This document shows, piece after piece, positions 24,801-37,449 of a stretch of 64,000 bases of DNA. The DNA comes from Phytoseiulus persimilis. Its lineage: Eukaryota; Arthropoda; Arachnida; Mesostigmata; Phytoseiidae. The stretch spans positions 32,360,745-32,424,744 of the forward strand of contig CM075102.1 of the NCBI GenBank assembly GCA_037576195.1. The letters are read 5' to 3'. The notes under the pieces are model-generated. The model searched no databases and was not told the origin of the DNA. It saw only the letters and a program-made list of their open reading frames with translations. Position numbers and translations under genes: made by a program. Positions within the stretch are counted from its first letter, which is position 1, and every line of letters starts with the position of its first letter.

Positions 24801-27800
24801 TGGAATTCAGAACTGGTTTTCATTTCCGCCGATGATCGCGTTATGTCCCCTCGTCTTCTTAAAATTGCGACGATAGGCTTGAGCCGCTCGGAAGCGTCGG
24901 AGCGCTCATGGGGTATTTTTTCTCGTAGGACCGCAAATGAGTGAGTGACAGCTGCTCAAACTCGAAATTTGTCATAAAAATGGGAGACGCTTCAACCCTT
25001 GCCGCGGAACGAGCTGCTTCCATCTTTGATCAATCGCGCTGTTTGCGCTACGTGGAATAAATGGTCGCCTATTGAAATTGCGCAACTCGCGTACCGCTCT
25101 TCACTCCGAAAATTGTCAACCAGTTCATATTCCGGACGAAAGCGCGAGGGACTGGAATATCTTGTCTCGTTCTTAGATCATGAGAATCTGGCGCGGGTGC
25201 GCTCCGATACAGATCGTGGAGGCTGCGTCGTTCATGCGACTACGTTTACGAATGTTTCCGAAGTCGATTCAACGATGGAGTTTCAATGTTTGCAGCGTAC
25301 CTGGAGAGTTCAGTATTCGAAAACAGAATGGAGAGAACAACTTTGAGGAAATTTCGTAGCAAGACAAACTCCTTCGCCTTCTTCAAGCCTCTCATGAAGG
25401 ATCCATAGATGGCCTGATTCAACAAACTATTCTCGTGCGTCGGTTCTGTAGATTCCGACTTATTCCGGATCATAGCCTTGATTCGACGGCTCTGACTGAT
25501 GTTCTCTCGGACGACAAATGTATACTGGCAGGTACTTTTTGTTCACGAAATCTTTCCTCTCTTGTTCGTTTGGAACGGTTGGAAGCTCTCAAAATTGTGC
25601 TGTGCGTTTCGATCGCTCAATTTGCTAGAGTTGTAACATTCCCATCGGAAGAGAAGCGGCGTGGTGAGCCCGACTGAGCAGTCACAGTACAACAAATACA
25701 GGGTTTCTTTTTCCATTCTTATTTATGATGGACTAGCGTTTTCGCGGTGGATTCGTGATGCCATCAAATCGAAGCTCAGTCGGTTGCAAACGTAGCTCGA
25801 TCGTTCGTGAGAGAGGCCGCCGTGAAAATCGTTAACCCTTTCGAACGGTTCGGCAGAAGACGACCAAGCCTGCCTACGTGACTTCAGACACATATCATGT
25901 GCATCTCGCAGGAACCACTCAAAGAAGATGCGGAGACAGAATGCGTTCCGCGAGAAACGAGAGCAAAATTCGCACTGGTCCTGAAATGAAACCCGGGGGC
26001 AAACTTTCAGCAGATTCGATATTTAGTAGGCTACGTTGGATTTGGCCGTCAGTTTCTATTTCCCTCATCATTCCGCCCCGAATACAGGCTTTATTCATCG
26101 AATGGGCGAGTCTGGTTTACAGGTAATGTCCGAAAAGGGAAGAGCAGATATCCAGCCGACCGACAGGAAAACTTGTGTGGCTCAAAAATCGTGTGATTCT
26201 GAGCCAGCTATATCATTTCACTTTTCAGCAAGAGATGAAACCAACGTAATGTAACCGGAAAGGTCCCGCCATCGCTCAAACGAACGACTTTGAAGCCAAT
26301 TCTAGCCCTGATCTCGAATGAGAAAAAAATAGCACTGCCGCTATCCTCTCTGTGTCATATGTGAGGAACAGACCTATCTCCGACAGCAAGCAATATTCCG
26401 GGAAACCTATAACAACTCAATCGAGGTATGGAATGCTCGCGGCACAGGGAACCGTGATCCCTTCTCGATCGAAGAGATCTAAGGCGATCTAGGGAGTTCC
26501 GTAGACAGTCGAATAATATTGATGGGAACGGAAGAGTCTCTCGGCAACACCAATCATTCACTCGAAACGATCTGCGATCTGCAGGGAGTTGAGGACGACG
26601 AGAGCATCGGAGAGCACTTCCCCATTGTATGCTGCGGAACTTTCGCGGTGTGGATTTCCGAGGAGCAACACGAAGTTGCCCGAGCTCTTGGAGGTCGCTG
26701 TTTCGAAGGAGCCGGGGTGATCCCCGACACCGAACTTTGGTTCGTTATTATCATTCGCGGCAATAATCCCACTGCGAAATTTGGCGGGAGCGATACCATC
26801 CTGTGATCTCCTCGATATCAACCTCGTGTTGAAATATGGGCGCCGAAGGCCCGGAATTGGACAAGTTGAATGTTTTCAGGGACACGGTTGGAGTTGGATA
26901 CGAGCTGAACGGGGTTTCAGATGGCAGTGCAAGAAGATGTTCCATCTCAACTCCCTCGGTGAGACCACGCACTGGTACCGAAAACTTCCACACCTCCTCG
27001 GTAGCAGTAATGTCCCTTGCTATGGGAAATTCGTGAAAGTGAGAAGAGTAACTCGCAAGGGGGACGGCTCCTCCAACGATAATGACTATCATCTAGTTGC
27101 CGTACTTGAGAAAAGGTTCAGCTCCAAGCAATTTTTCGGAGAGCGATGGAATGAGTGCGCTTTCGATGAGCTCTGGCAATATGATCTCATCGGATACACT
27201 GCCGCCATCCTGCCTCTTCAATCAGTTTGTGGAAGGTTCCTCGGGAGTTTGAGCTGTCCGAGGAAGGATCGAAGTCGAAAACTGCAAAGATAGCTCCTTC
27301 AGAGTCGAGCTTTTCGGACGAAATTCATCAGACCACCCCAAGCCTGGCTCCCAGGTTTCAGAAATCAAGTGTACCCGCTCTCACAGAAATAGAGCCTTTA
27401 TTACAGTGGTCCCGAAGAGGCCCCCGCAACATCAAGTGCTTTCTGGTACACTGGTCGCCCGCACACGACTTGCCCACGCGTGATCCCATCCGTATGAAGC
27501 TGAACCTAATCCACGCTGTTCTGCTTTGGATCCTCACTCTGGACCACTCGAAAACAAAAACAGTATCAGGAGTTTGGAGCTCCGCCTACAGATTCGTGAG
27601 AGAACCGCCGAAAAGCAACGGACGGGACCGGACCTGGAATATGACGCCAGGAGCAACGACATCTGCCTGTTCATTCCTCGGCATCCGCCCTAGAGCTAGC
27701 TTACCGGACGTCGACAAGCTTAACGCTTCCCTCAGTTACTCAGCGAGTTCATTTGGGAAGCTTGAGAAAAGATTCTGAACGCGAACGTCACACCAAACTT

Positions 27801-30635
27801 TAGTGAGGAGCCCCAACTGTGCTCAGTCCTTGGGATTGGAATGTACTCGGATCCAACCCGCTCGAGCTTCGTTGACCCCTCTGATAGGCACAGCACCCTG
27901 GTTGGCTTGATGAGTTTCCGCAGCGGGACCGTAGGCTTGATCGTCTTTGCTGGGGCTCCAGCTCACGCCTTTACTCCGAGAATGGACCACTGATATTGTT
28001 GATTTTCAGTCCAAAGTTGCACCGTCAACTGGGCGATAGGTCTGGTGATACGGCCACATGATAAGGACACATTGTGATTTCTGATACAGATTGGGTTTTG
28101 CAGAAGAAAGTGTGGAATGGATTGGCAGACCCAGATCTCGCTCCATCGGAGTCAATGAGCGGCTCGTGACGACGGCATGACGAAGGACCTCTACGCGCAT
28201 TGGATTGGTGAGATGTTAAGCCTTTGATCCCAAGCATGAATCAGTGATCATTCTCCGCCAGTCCAAATCCAAGGTTGCCTCAAAAAGTTATAGATCAACT
28301 CGTCAGACGATATGTATATCCATCCACGCAGATGGACGAATGGATGGTGTAGAACGATTATGATCACGGCCCGACAGCCAGATCTCCGCATTCGCTCCGG
28401 TTTCAATGTGATGCCGATTTTCGGATTTCCGTAGTTATTGTCTCTGTTATTTTTTTCTATCATTCCTCCGGGGTGAGCTTGATCCACGAAAATTCCGAAG
28501 CAGGTGAACCAACGACAGGACTACTCCCGGTTAGGGCTTCGTGTGATTCGAAGCCACAGTCCCCGAGCTAGAGGATATCAAAATACGCAGTCTCTGAGCG
28601 GGAGATTCACAGCCACCGGTAAGGACTTGTGTAGGGAGACTGTGGCTTCGGATGACACGAGATGGATTCCCAGGAATAGTCCTGGAGTCCGGAGCAGGGT
28701 GTCCATGCTCCCAAATTTTCGTGGATCTGCCTTAATTCGTAGCGGAGCAAAGAAAAAAAAATCATGAAATCCGGAAGATCGATATTCCACAGAAAAAAGG
28801 AGCGAATCCTGGAGAACGGTTGACATATTCGGAATCAACGACCTCGATTCACCCCAAGTCAGGTGAAAGCCTTCTCGCTACACGTTTATTATTCTGTCGG
28901 CCTGTATTGCCCGAGTTCTCAGGCTCCAGTGGGATTTTCTGGACCCGAGCCAGGAAGCTCAGTCTTTGTCCATCAGTCACTATAGCAAAAAGTGATGGAT
29001 GATGCTTTATCGTCATGAGCGTCAAGTTTCAGTCATTGGACACTCATTCATCCGTCAACTCATCGGGATCGATGGCTGATAGAAGGTTCCAGGCTGCAGT
29101 ATTTATTGGGGAACTCATGTGGGAGAGGGTCAGAGTAAAATACAAACTGCCCGGCTTTTTAGCGCAGCTGTGGTCCTGTAAAAAGATATAGGTTCCCATG
29201 ATTGCCGTGTGTTCGGATTTCCATTTCCATGGATGCCCCGGAACGACGGAAGCAGCATCCTTCAATCCCGGACAATCCACGGCCATCGGCTTAGAGACGA
29301 CCCTTTCGTCCCGAACCGTTTCACTCAACTAGCCAGGAAATGTCGAGAGTACCCGAAGGGGTTCGTAGAGCCAAGATTCGATGCGGGAAAGAATCTCACT
29401 CACTTGTCATTGAAAAAGCGAGAGGGCTCCAGAGCTCAAAAGAAGCGGGCGAGAAAATCTTCACCTGATTCGACCGCCCTGAATCATGAAAAAACTGTTC
29501 CAATTGTGGGCTATCAACAGCATTGTATTCAGCAAAGTTGTGGGGAACTTGCGGAACAATGATATTCCGAGGTGCTCCAAAACATGACGAGGGATCTCGC
29601 ACGAGAAGCCCTCCACATCCCTTGAGTAGATGTCGTGGTCCTCTCCTACCTGAGCCGGATTGTGCATATGAGTTCATTGTGACCCGACTTTCTTAAGCCA
29701 TGACTCGAAAAATTCGAGACTGAATACAGAGCATTTTTTTGAAGACGGAGAACATTCTTCTGGCTGAAGACGAAACGCGGATTCCGTTTTCCGGGCCGTA
29801 AGATTCTACCTATTGGCTTGGGAGTCGGCTCAGGTCTGATTCCGGCTCAAAACGCAATCTTTAGTGAAATCCTCTAGGAGAGCCGGGTTCACTCATTGGA
29901 GAGTGCATGCGGACTGCCTTACTTATACCAGAAGTCCGATCGCAGCAGATGCGACTCGAGATCTTCAGTGTAGCAGTCCTGACGTGTTAGAGCACACTGT
30001 CACCGTGTCTGTGGCATCCGGCGAATTCATCTTTGCGATTCAAGACGAAGGAAACGTCTCGACGTCAAGATTGTCTTTTTTTATTATCAAATGTTTAGCA
30101 ATGTCCTGCTTGGTCTCCTATTTAGGTTATACACAGATTTACATAACACTCGAACGAGAGAAGCGAAAGTGTTAAACGTCATAAACGTCATCGACATCTA
30201 GTCAAGGCTCTCAGGAGGAACCGTCAGTTTGAAGATGAATCTCATTTCCCTAGATAATCGCTCATAACTCAATTGCACCTAACAGCCGAAGTCGCTATCC
30301 CAGAATTGGGTCATTCAAAAGGGAATCGTCCGTACATCGTATAGTATCAGCGTAAAGTATAGCCGCGAAAAGGAAGACATTAAGTAACGAATGGCGTGTG
30401 GATGTGCCAGGCTATGTGGGGTATGTGGAGTACGAGCCGTACGAGAACAATGCACGACGAAAACATGAATCCGGGACCTAGCAAACCAACGACATCATGA
30501 ACAGAAAGCATTGCCGAGCGCTCAGGGTTTGACGGAGCTCATCGATTTCCAATATCACAGCAGCGCAGAGACAGCGCCATTCAAGATTCTATATTCACTC
30601 GATTCTCGCCAGTTCTCTCGATGGAATGACCTGCC
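21810..30635. other. Long interval without a convincing gene
   Basis: No recognisable protein domain, rRNA or tRNA was seen. Two parts look less random: 26519-27778, where long frames are open on both strands, and 29044-29680 on the minus strand, listed separately as a weak candidate. No reverse transcriptase, integrase or DDE motif was found. Confidence 0.5.
29044..29680 (-). CDS. Possible small unrecognised gene (weak)
   Basis: Two neighbouring minus-strand frames look protein-like but match no family I know. The upstream one (about 29435-29680) starts at an ATG (MNSYAQSGSG) and includes RNIIVPQVPHNFAEYNAVDS; it reaches a GTGAAG donor-like site after SGRSNQ. The downstream one (29044-29340) includes a WKWKSEHTAIMGTYIFLQDH stretch and ends in DPDELTDE before a stop. 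I cannot prove that they are spliced together, and chance open frames are common nearby. Confidence 0.2.
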
Positions 30636-33600
30636 TCAATTGAACAGCACTGATTCTGGATCTTGATTTGCCAATAGCTTGATGTGCCGAAGAACATCTT
30701 TCTTGGTGATAATGCCCAAAATTTTACTGAAAACCCATCGAAACCTTCCTTTAGGATAACTCACTAGAATGTCGGTATTATTTCGCGAGCGTTAATCTTT
30801 AGCTTCCGCTTGAAGATACTGGAACCTACCCGTTCTTGGTGACCAGAGTCTGCCGAAGACCCAACTTTCGGAACATGTCTATCACCGTTTCCATCGGGGT
30901 GTGATCAGTGACAGTGATAGGGGCCAAGTCGACGATCCTTGAAAGCTTCAAGGGCGGACCTTCATTCCAAGCTACAGTTGAGGTGTTGTTGAATAGAACT
31001 CTGGACGCTGAGTTTACTTCTTGGCTTGCGAGCGATGCTGGAAGGAGCGATTCGAATGATCTCTTGAAATACTCACATCGAAACGCTGCGATGGCTTGCA
31101 AGAACGGCCTGGATCCGAGCGAGCTTCGAGAGACCAAAATGCGAATCTCGAGGTTGGAATGTCCCGAAAGGTTACTCACAGAGTGCGATATTGAGATCTC
31201 TGCGGAGAACAAATCCAACGAGACTTGGATTATCATCGGACGTGATGAGGGGGTAGCCATTGTGACTAGTGGTGCGAAGTAGGTCCTCTGTGGAGAACGA
31301 GAACGATTCCGTTGGAGCATCTTGATGGAATATTCCAGAACAAGTAGTTCAGCCCAGCATCGGGGAACACTCGATCGAGCCCGAGGTAATGGAGATCCCA
31401 ACTCACCAACTTCGCCAACGGTCTGACCTTCCAAAGTTAGACAAATTAATCTGCCTTCACCCCTCCGCGGACGCATAACATCATGGGCTATAGTTGTGTG
31501 TTCGAACTCCTCCTTGGCGTCGAGGAACGGATACCCGTTCAAGTTGATATGAGCATCGTATATGCCTTCTTTACCGAGGGCGTCGGCCACCCACTTAGCC
31601 GCCATGATGGACGTCATCAACGGAACGATATAATTCACGGATCCTGTTAGTTCAAACATGATGACCACTAAGGACACTGTAAGAACAGAAGTTCATCAGC
31701 ATCGGGAATATCTATCAATTCCCAGTGCTCCGATCTCTGATTCGCAATCAAAATCTTCATTCTATCGGTTTGGCGTGAAAAAAGACTGACCCGTCATCCT
31801 GGTTACTCCTCCCAGGCAAGCAGCCGCACCCACCATGGCATAAAGCCCCGGTGTGATGCACTGTTGCCCAGTGGAGCACATTCCTTCGAAAATCCACCAC
31901 CGAGGATTGTGATAAACAAGCTGTTCCATTCCGACGCCCACTATGCGGCCAGTGATGGCACCTGGAATGGACGGGCAATATTGGACTTGGAGTTGAATCA
32001 TCTCAATGGATGAGCGTTGATGGATCGAGAAGATCACTCACCGAAAGCCAAACTGGGTATGAAGATACCAGCCGGTACTTTGATTCCAAACGTGAAGACT
32101 GTGATCAACATCTTGAAAACAAGAGTAAATCCGAGGCTCCACAACGATTGGTATACGCCTGGTCCAGCTTCCGCGTTCTTCACGGGCAAATTCACGTTGG
32201 TGAAGTTGCGCTCATAGTCGCTGAAAATATTCGGGAGGAATGGTATCGCAATCGCTGCAAGTATCCTGCTGGAATGGGCTATACTGCATCAATAGCAAGC
32301 AGCGTGAACTGTTTCCGTTGGTGTTCTATGAATGAGAGAATCTCACCAAAGGCTAGTCAAGTCTCCGATGCCGCATTGCGAGAAGAGAATCTTGATCAGA
32401 TCCGATGTGTTCATTCGAGTGAACTCGTTCGGGAAACTCAGCACGGCCGTGATCAGGGATACGCAAAAGACCTGAATAAGCGGATAAAAATCGGCAGGAT
32501 CAGTTTTCTTGCAATGACGAGGACCTCGAATGCCTGGAAAATTTCCTCCCAGATCCGTGGTCCCCGGGTAGACTCACCTCAACGATGGGGTATTTGCCAA
32601 GCTGGGAAGTTTTCCGGAATCGGCACCACCGCAGATTACATTTAACGAAAATAGTCGCCAATACACCTCCCATCACTCCCAAAAACAGGAAAGGGACCAA
32701 CTCAAAGAAGGACCACGGCGTCGTGTACTGAAAAGTGAAATCATTATTTGTAGAAGCATGAAACTTCAAATCCAGAGTTTCGGACTGGACTGAGAGGCCA
32801 GATCTTCTCAATCTTCGGGGATCATCTCTGCCCGCTGTATGGGCCGTTGTGGGGCATGCAGAGGTCGTTCTCACCTTGACATAGAACATGACAAGATGAT
32901 CGTTGCCGAACGGATTGATACTCCGAAGGACCGAGGCAGCTACCAGAGCGCAGAAGAACGACCGCCACAAAGTTTTCAAGGGGAAGTAATAGGACACCTG
33001 CCAGTAGAAGACGTGTCATATCGAAGAATATCGAAGAATCGGAAAGTATGCGCTGAAGAGAGGACCAGGACTCTTTACCTCTTCTAAGGAGAACAGGACG
33101 CCTCCAATAGGAGCTCCAAATGCGACGGAAACTCCAGCTGCAGAGGCTGCCGATAGTATTTCTCTTTTCTTAGCTTCATTACGTCCATATTTCGGGAAAA
33201 TGTATGCCAAAATGTTGCCGATACAGCAGGCGACATGGACTAAAGGACCCTCTTTCCCAAGTGACAGACCTGCCGATACGGCAAGCACGAGGCCAACCTG
33301 GAGAATATAGTGGATATGATGAGTTGGGCGGCAAACCTCCATCGTCTGTTGTGAGACCAAAGGAGTGTTCCGAGTGAACTTCAAATCGCACTTATAAATT
33401 CAAGCCGAGCTCACGGATTTCACAATGAGTGTCCATTTTCCGAGGTAGCCACGGATGATGAAACCAGAGAGGATCGTTTTGATTTCAGGAATGCCCGAGC
33501 CACAGGCATACGGTGCGAATGTGTGCACGAGCATCGCAGCGATCGAAGCGAACAGGACGCTCCAAAGCACGTAGAAGAAATATGAGATCACGTAAAAGCC

Positions 33601-36046
33601 CCAACTATCGTGGGCGGAACTCAGACTGAAAACCTCCGGCCACTCGAACCACTGAAAGCCAAGGCTCCAACCTCAGATGAGCGAATCGGGAAACTGGCGA
33701 GAATCGATGACAATATCTATCATCGTAGTTTCAATTTCCAGGTAGGCCTGTTGGGCACATTTGAATCAGTGCGTTCTCACCTGACCGCATGGTGCTCCTT
33801 CGAAAACCGTCTCATTTGAGGCCCAACAACAATGTTCCTTGTTCAACCAAAATGCTTGTGGACAGATGCCTTCTCTCAAATCTTTCATCCAAGCCGCACC
33901 TGAGGAGAGTCACATTGAGTTCGCATTATTGATACGTTATGAGCCGTGATCGCCACGAGTCAGGATTCGACGTCCGATCAGACGCGCTAGAGTTTGAAAG
34001 CTTGGAGTATACAGAAGAAATTGGGAGACTGCGGGGGCCATGCTAACAATCGCTGCACAGTCCGCTGAAACATATTCGATAATTAACTAAACATCGAGTC
34101 AAACGGGAATCGAGAATCCAGTATCAGGTGAGTGGAATTCAAAACGATCTCGAAACACGTTTCGAAGACCTCGTTGTGGGCGATAGAATATTCAAAGTAG
34201 CCAGATTTCCCGCAAACGGCATCCATTTTCTATGGTTGCCAAGTCCCGAACTTGGAGCCACAGTTCATCGAGCTTGTTGGCGTCTCAGCGAAACGGATGT
34301 CCAATTCGATGCTTCTGCTCATTCTGCGAGCTGGGTCTCATTCATTGTCAAGCTGAAGGAATGACCCACCTATGTCGATGACGGCTGCTATCAATCCCGC
34401 ACCAACTCCGACGAACAAGACACACAACCAGCCAGACCAAGCATCATGGATGCCGGATACGAAGGCCCATAAGGAGTCGCTTTTCTTCTTGGTCAAGTTC
34501 CTGTATTCGAAATCATCCAATTAATCGCTAAAGCTGATCCCTCAGCGTTCAGTAGGTATTATGTGGAATGATGGTGAGTGTGTTCGATTTTGGGAGCCTC
34601 AATGACGAATTCGAGATGAGCAGTGATTCTAAGCTTCGTCGAGAGCTTCGCCTCAAGCCCGACTCGATGCATCGTCGGAGGATATCGGCGATGAGCGGGT
34701 ATCGGTCCTGTGCTTGGTCCAAAAGATCCCGGAAAAGCTCACCTGTGACGATTCCTGTCTCTCGCAATGTCTCGTTGCCAATCGATCGTATGGAAGTCGT
34801 CGTACTGACCGGTGCCTTGAAGAGGCAACTCGTCCTCTCCATTGAACCCTGCGGAACAGTAGCTTCTCGTTGAATCAGATCACAGTCAATCCGGAAAGTA
34901 GATTGTTTCTGAGAGTGAGAACTCCCCTGTCATGGAACGAAAGCGCAGCCTGCCTTAATTGTACCCCTGAACATTGTGAGCGCCCAAAACATGCCGCCCG
35001 CCGGGTTTTTGACATTTGTGCAGGTGGTACCCATGGCACAGCTCTCACTGAGCGAAGATGTTTCCACGGTACACGGCTTCTGATTCATGGAGAAGGCGTT
35101 TTGATGCAAACGTCTCTGACCGTGCATCTGAGGAGGCAAAGAGAGAGAGGCCTCGGATGGACCGGCGAGGGCGAGCACAATGTTCCGGAGTTCGATATTT
35201 ATTCTCCAAACGGTCTACGTTGTCAACGGCAATCTGACGAGAGGCCTTATCCTGTGCACGGACAATGCTTTCGCCTCTTCACTCGCGCAGCATTCCTCGA
35301 TCTCAGACTAAGCTAATCTATCGTACCCACGGAGACTCCTTGGAGAGAGACTCCAGATTCTGATGACTCGTGAAAATGGTTGTAGCTGAACATACCGCGG
35401 AAAGAATCCTCTGGGCCATTCACCTCGGAGAGTCCTCCAGCGTTCGAGGATCCAGCTGATCGCATGCGTTTCGAAACACGGATTAGTTCTAGTCTTCTGT
35501 ATGTTTTGGGCCAGATCGACAAAAACTGAATCAAGAACTCCCCCCGTCTCTTGAGGGGCTCTCAGGTTGGTTCTCCTCAACTCGGAAAGCGAGTTAAGTC
35601 CAAAATCTGAACTATACAAGAGTCCCATTTGGAAGCGGGGATTGGATTCCCAATCAGAAACTCCACCTAAGGGAGACATTCATAGAGACTGTATCCAGAA
35701 GCTGAGGATGACCACCACCGAGGCTCTCGTGAGCGGTCTGGTGGGCTGTCGCAGACATCCGATCCACTCCAGAATCACCCCCCCCCCCCCTACACTCCAA
35801 AAAGTGTGAGCATTGGTCCACACTAATGAGCCCTAGATAAGTTCTCAACTCACCACCGTTGAGACCTCTATGCTGCGAGATATCGAGCATGTCTATCTCT
35901 TGATCTGAATCTACGTCCAATGGATTGGTCTGTATTTCCCACCTCCCCTGGGTGGCGTGAACCTTTTGTCGCAGTTTTTCCAATTCTCGTCTACGTCGTT
36001 CCTCTCGAACTATCTCCTGATAGTCATCCGTCTGTGAGTCGGATTC
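30636..36046 (-). CDS. CLC-3/4/5-type chloride/proton exchanger
   Basis: Fifteen exons in phase: 35854-36046 (start uncertain), 34743-34848, 34370-34500, 33781-33899, 33415-33651, 33079-33297, 32875-32997, 32578-32727, 32347-32471, 32042-32220, 31791-31961, 31407-31676, 31180-31287, 30830-31037, 30636-30726. From the ATG at 35890 (MLDISQH) the product is 757 aa, typical of CLC-3/4/5. Landmarks in order: [44 protein letters not shown], the gating-Glu loop [28 protein letters not shown] (contains the proton-path Glu region), [19 protein letters not shown], then two CBS domains (DVMRPRR to RRDLNIAL, and [12 protein letters not shown] to [15 protein letters not shown]), ending [12 protein letters not shown]. 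The family exchanges two Cl- for one H+ in endosomes and lysosomes; no key motif is missing. Upstream of MLDISQH the exon stays open as an acidic/basic stretch ([16 protein letters not shown]), so translation may begin further upstream. Confidence 0.96.
35778..35790. repeat. C13 homopolymer in the CLC intron
   Basis: A run of about 13 C lies in the intron between the first two CLC exons. In the transcript it reads G13, about 65 nt after the donor. Confidence 0.85.
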
Positions 36047-36214
36047 CTGAAGTTGATAAATTCAAAATTTTTCGCAACGATGTCACGACTCGAAATCATT
36101 CATCGTATCCGAGCGCTGCCGAAGTAGTGAACAAAAGATGGAAGTCGACCCAGAGCGGGAACATGCGGGATTCATTGCAGCACCACGTCACACGATCAAT
36201 TCTCCACTGCAAAC

Positions 36215-37380
36215 CTCAAACTCACGCTGAGCAATGCGACTCGTTCGTAGCCTTCGCCACCGATCAGTGTCTTTGGTAGATTTTTGGATGCCAAACTGGA
36301 TGCGAAAGGCTCCCCCATAGACTCTTTCGCGGAGTCTAATGTTGGCTGCAGCTTTGTCAAGAGCCTGAAAATATTCCGGGATTAGGGTTATCCTTCAATG
36401 TGTGGAGGGAACCCAATCTTGTAGAACTTCGCCAAGTACGGCGGTCAGGCGAAAAGTTTATCTTTGTCCAAGGAGAACGTCTCTATCGAAACGGCGCTCA
36501 CGGGTCTGAGACGGCCCTAGCACCCACAAATTCCTTCAACCGTCCAACAGAGCTCTATGCTGATAATAATTATCAGCGGCAATCAACCCGCCCCCACCCC
36601 GCAATGGTGTAAGAATGCAGAAGCGATGGCTTCGGCCCTCTCAGGATTCTTCAAGGGAGCGACCAGTTGATGACAATATACGATACCACCCGAATGACGT
36701 TCATATGGTCGCATAGTGTCGCGCAGGCCCTGATAGCGAGTGACTCTCGGATATGATTGGCTGTCACTGGGAGAAGCGCTCTCACCATCACTCTGTTCTG
36801 AAGCCGAACAGATGTGTCGAATCCCGAAACCTGCCTTTCTCTGTTCTCCTTGCGCACCTTCAGTGTAAAATCAATCCGAAAGAACAAGTCAGCTGGAGGC
36901 TCGCCACTTGCTTGGATGTCGAGCACCAAACGAATATTAACACTCTGGTTCTCTGGGAGAATGCGGGCTTCTCCATCGAACTGTCAAGCACAAGGTTGTA
37001 CATAGCAACTCACTGCAGCTGTCACTGGGATAACCCACTAACCCTCCGCGTAGCTCTGGCCAATTAGGAGCGCGTTCTGAGTTGCATATGGCTCCTGGAG
37101 GACGAACGAAAAGTGACACTCCCGGGTGCCGCCACCATTTGACAAGTTTTCGCCGTGGGAACGGGGAACCCAGCCGGACAGAGGAGCAAGTTTTGTTGCT
37201 CACGACGACAACATATGATCGAGTAAACAGAGCAGACAGCTTTTGTCTCGGAACTTCGCACCAGCTTTCATACTGCAGTTCGGCTTGGTACAAACCTCGG
37301 GCCAGTCGGGGGTTCTCCACCGCGATTGAATCAAATGCCGCTAGATGCATGTTCCATTTTTCTTCTTCACGATGGATCAT
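36215..37380 (-). CDS. Unrecognised multi-exon protein
   Basis: Minus-strand exons with GT/AG borders and compatible phases: 37204-37380 (ATG at 37380), 37043-37094, 36687-36952, 36598-36648, 36215-36364 (or ending at 36226). Joined, they read MIHREEEKWNMHLAAFDSIA, then EPYATQNALLIGQSYAE, a beta-looking stretch ENQSVNIRLVLDIQASGEPP-ADLFFRIDFTLKVRKENRERQ, then LPVTANHIRESLAIRACATL, NPERAEAIASAFLHHCG and the basic ALDKAAANIRLRERVYGGAF. I recognise no domain, signal peptide or membrane segment. The end is unresolved: the last exon can join the CLC exon at 36046 in phase 0 through a weak GTTTGC donor, so this could be a separate gene or a 5' extension of the CLC transcript. The exon chain is inference from open frames and splice sites. 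Confidence 0.45.
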
Positions 37381-37449
37381 CCTCGTAGTACAGCCACCTG
37401 ACAACGGAGTCGAATACGGAGCGGGCGAATGAAGCACGATACGCATGAC

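Noticed and set aside
30908-31282. 124-codon plus-strand frame
   Set aside because: It is the antisense shadow of the CLC gene's CBS exons.
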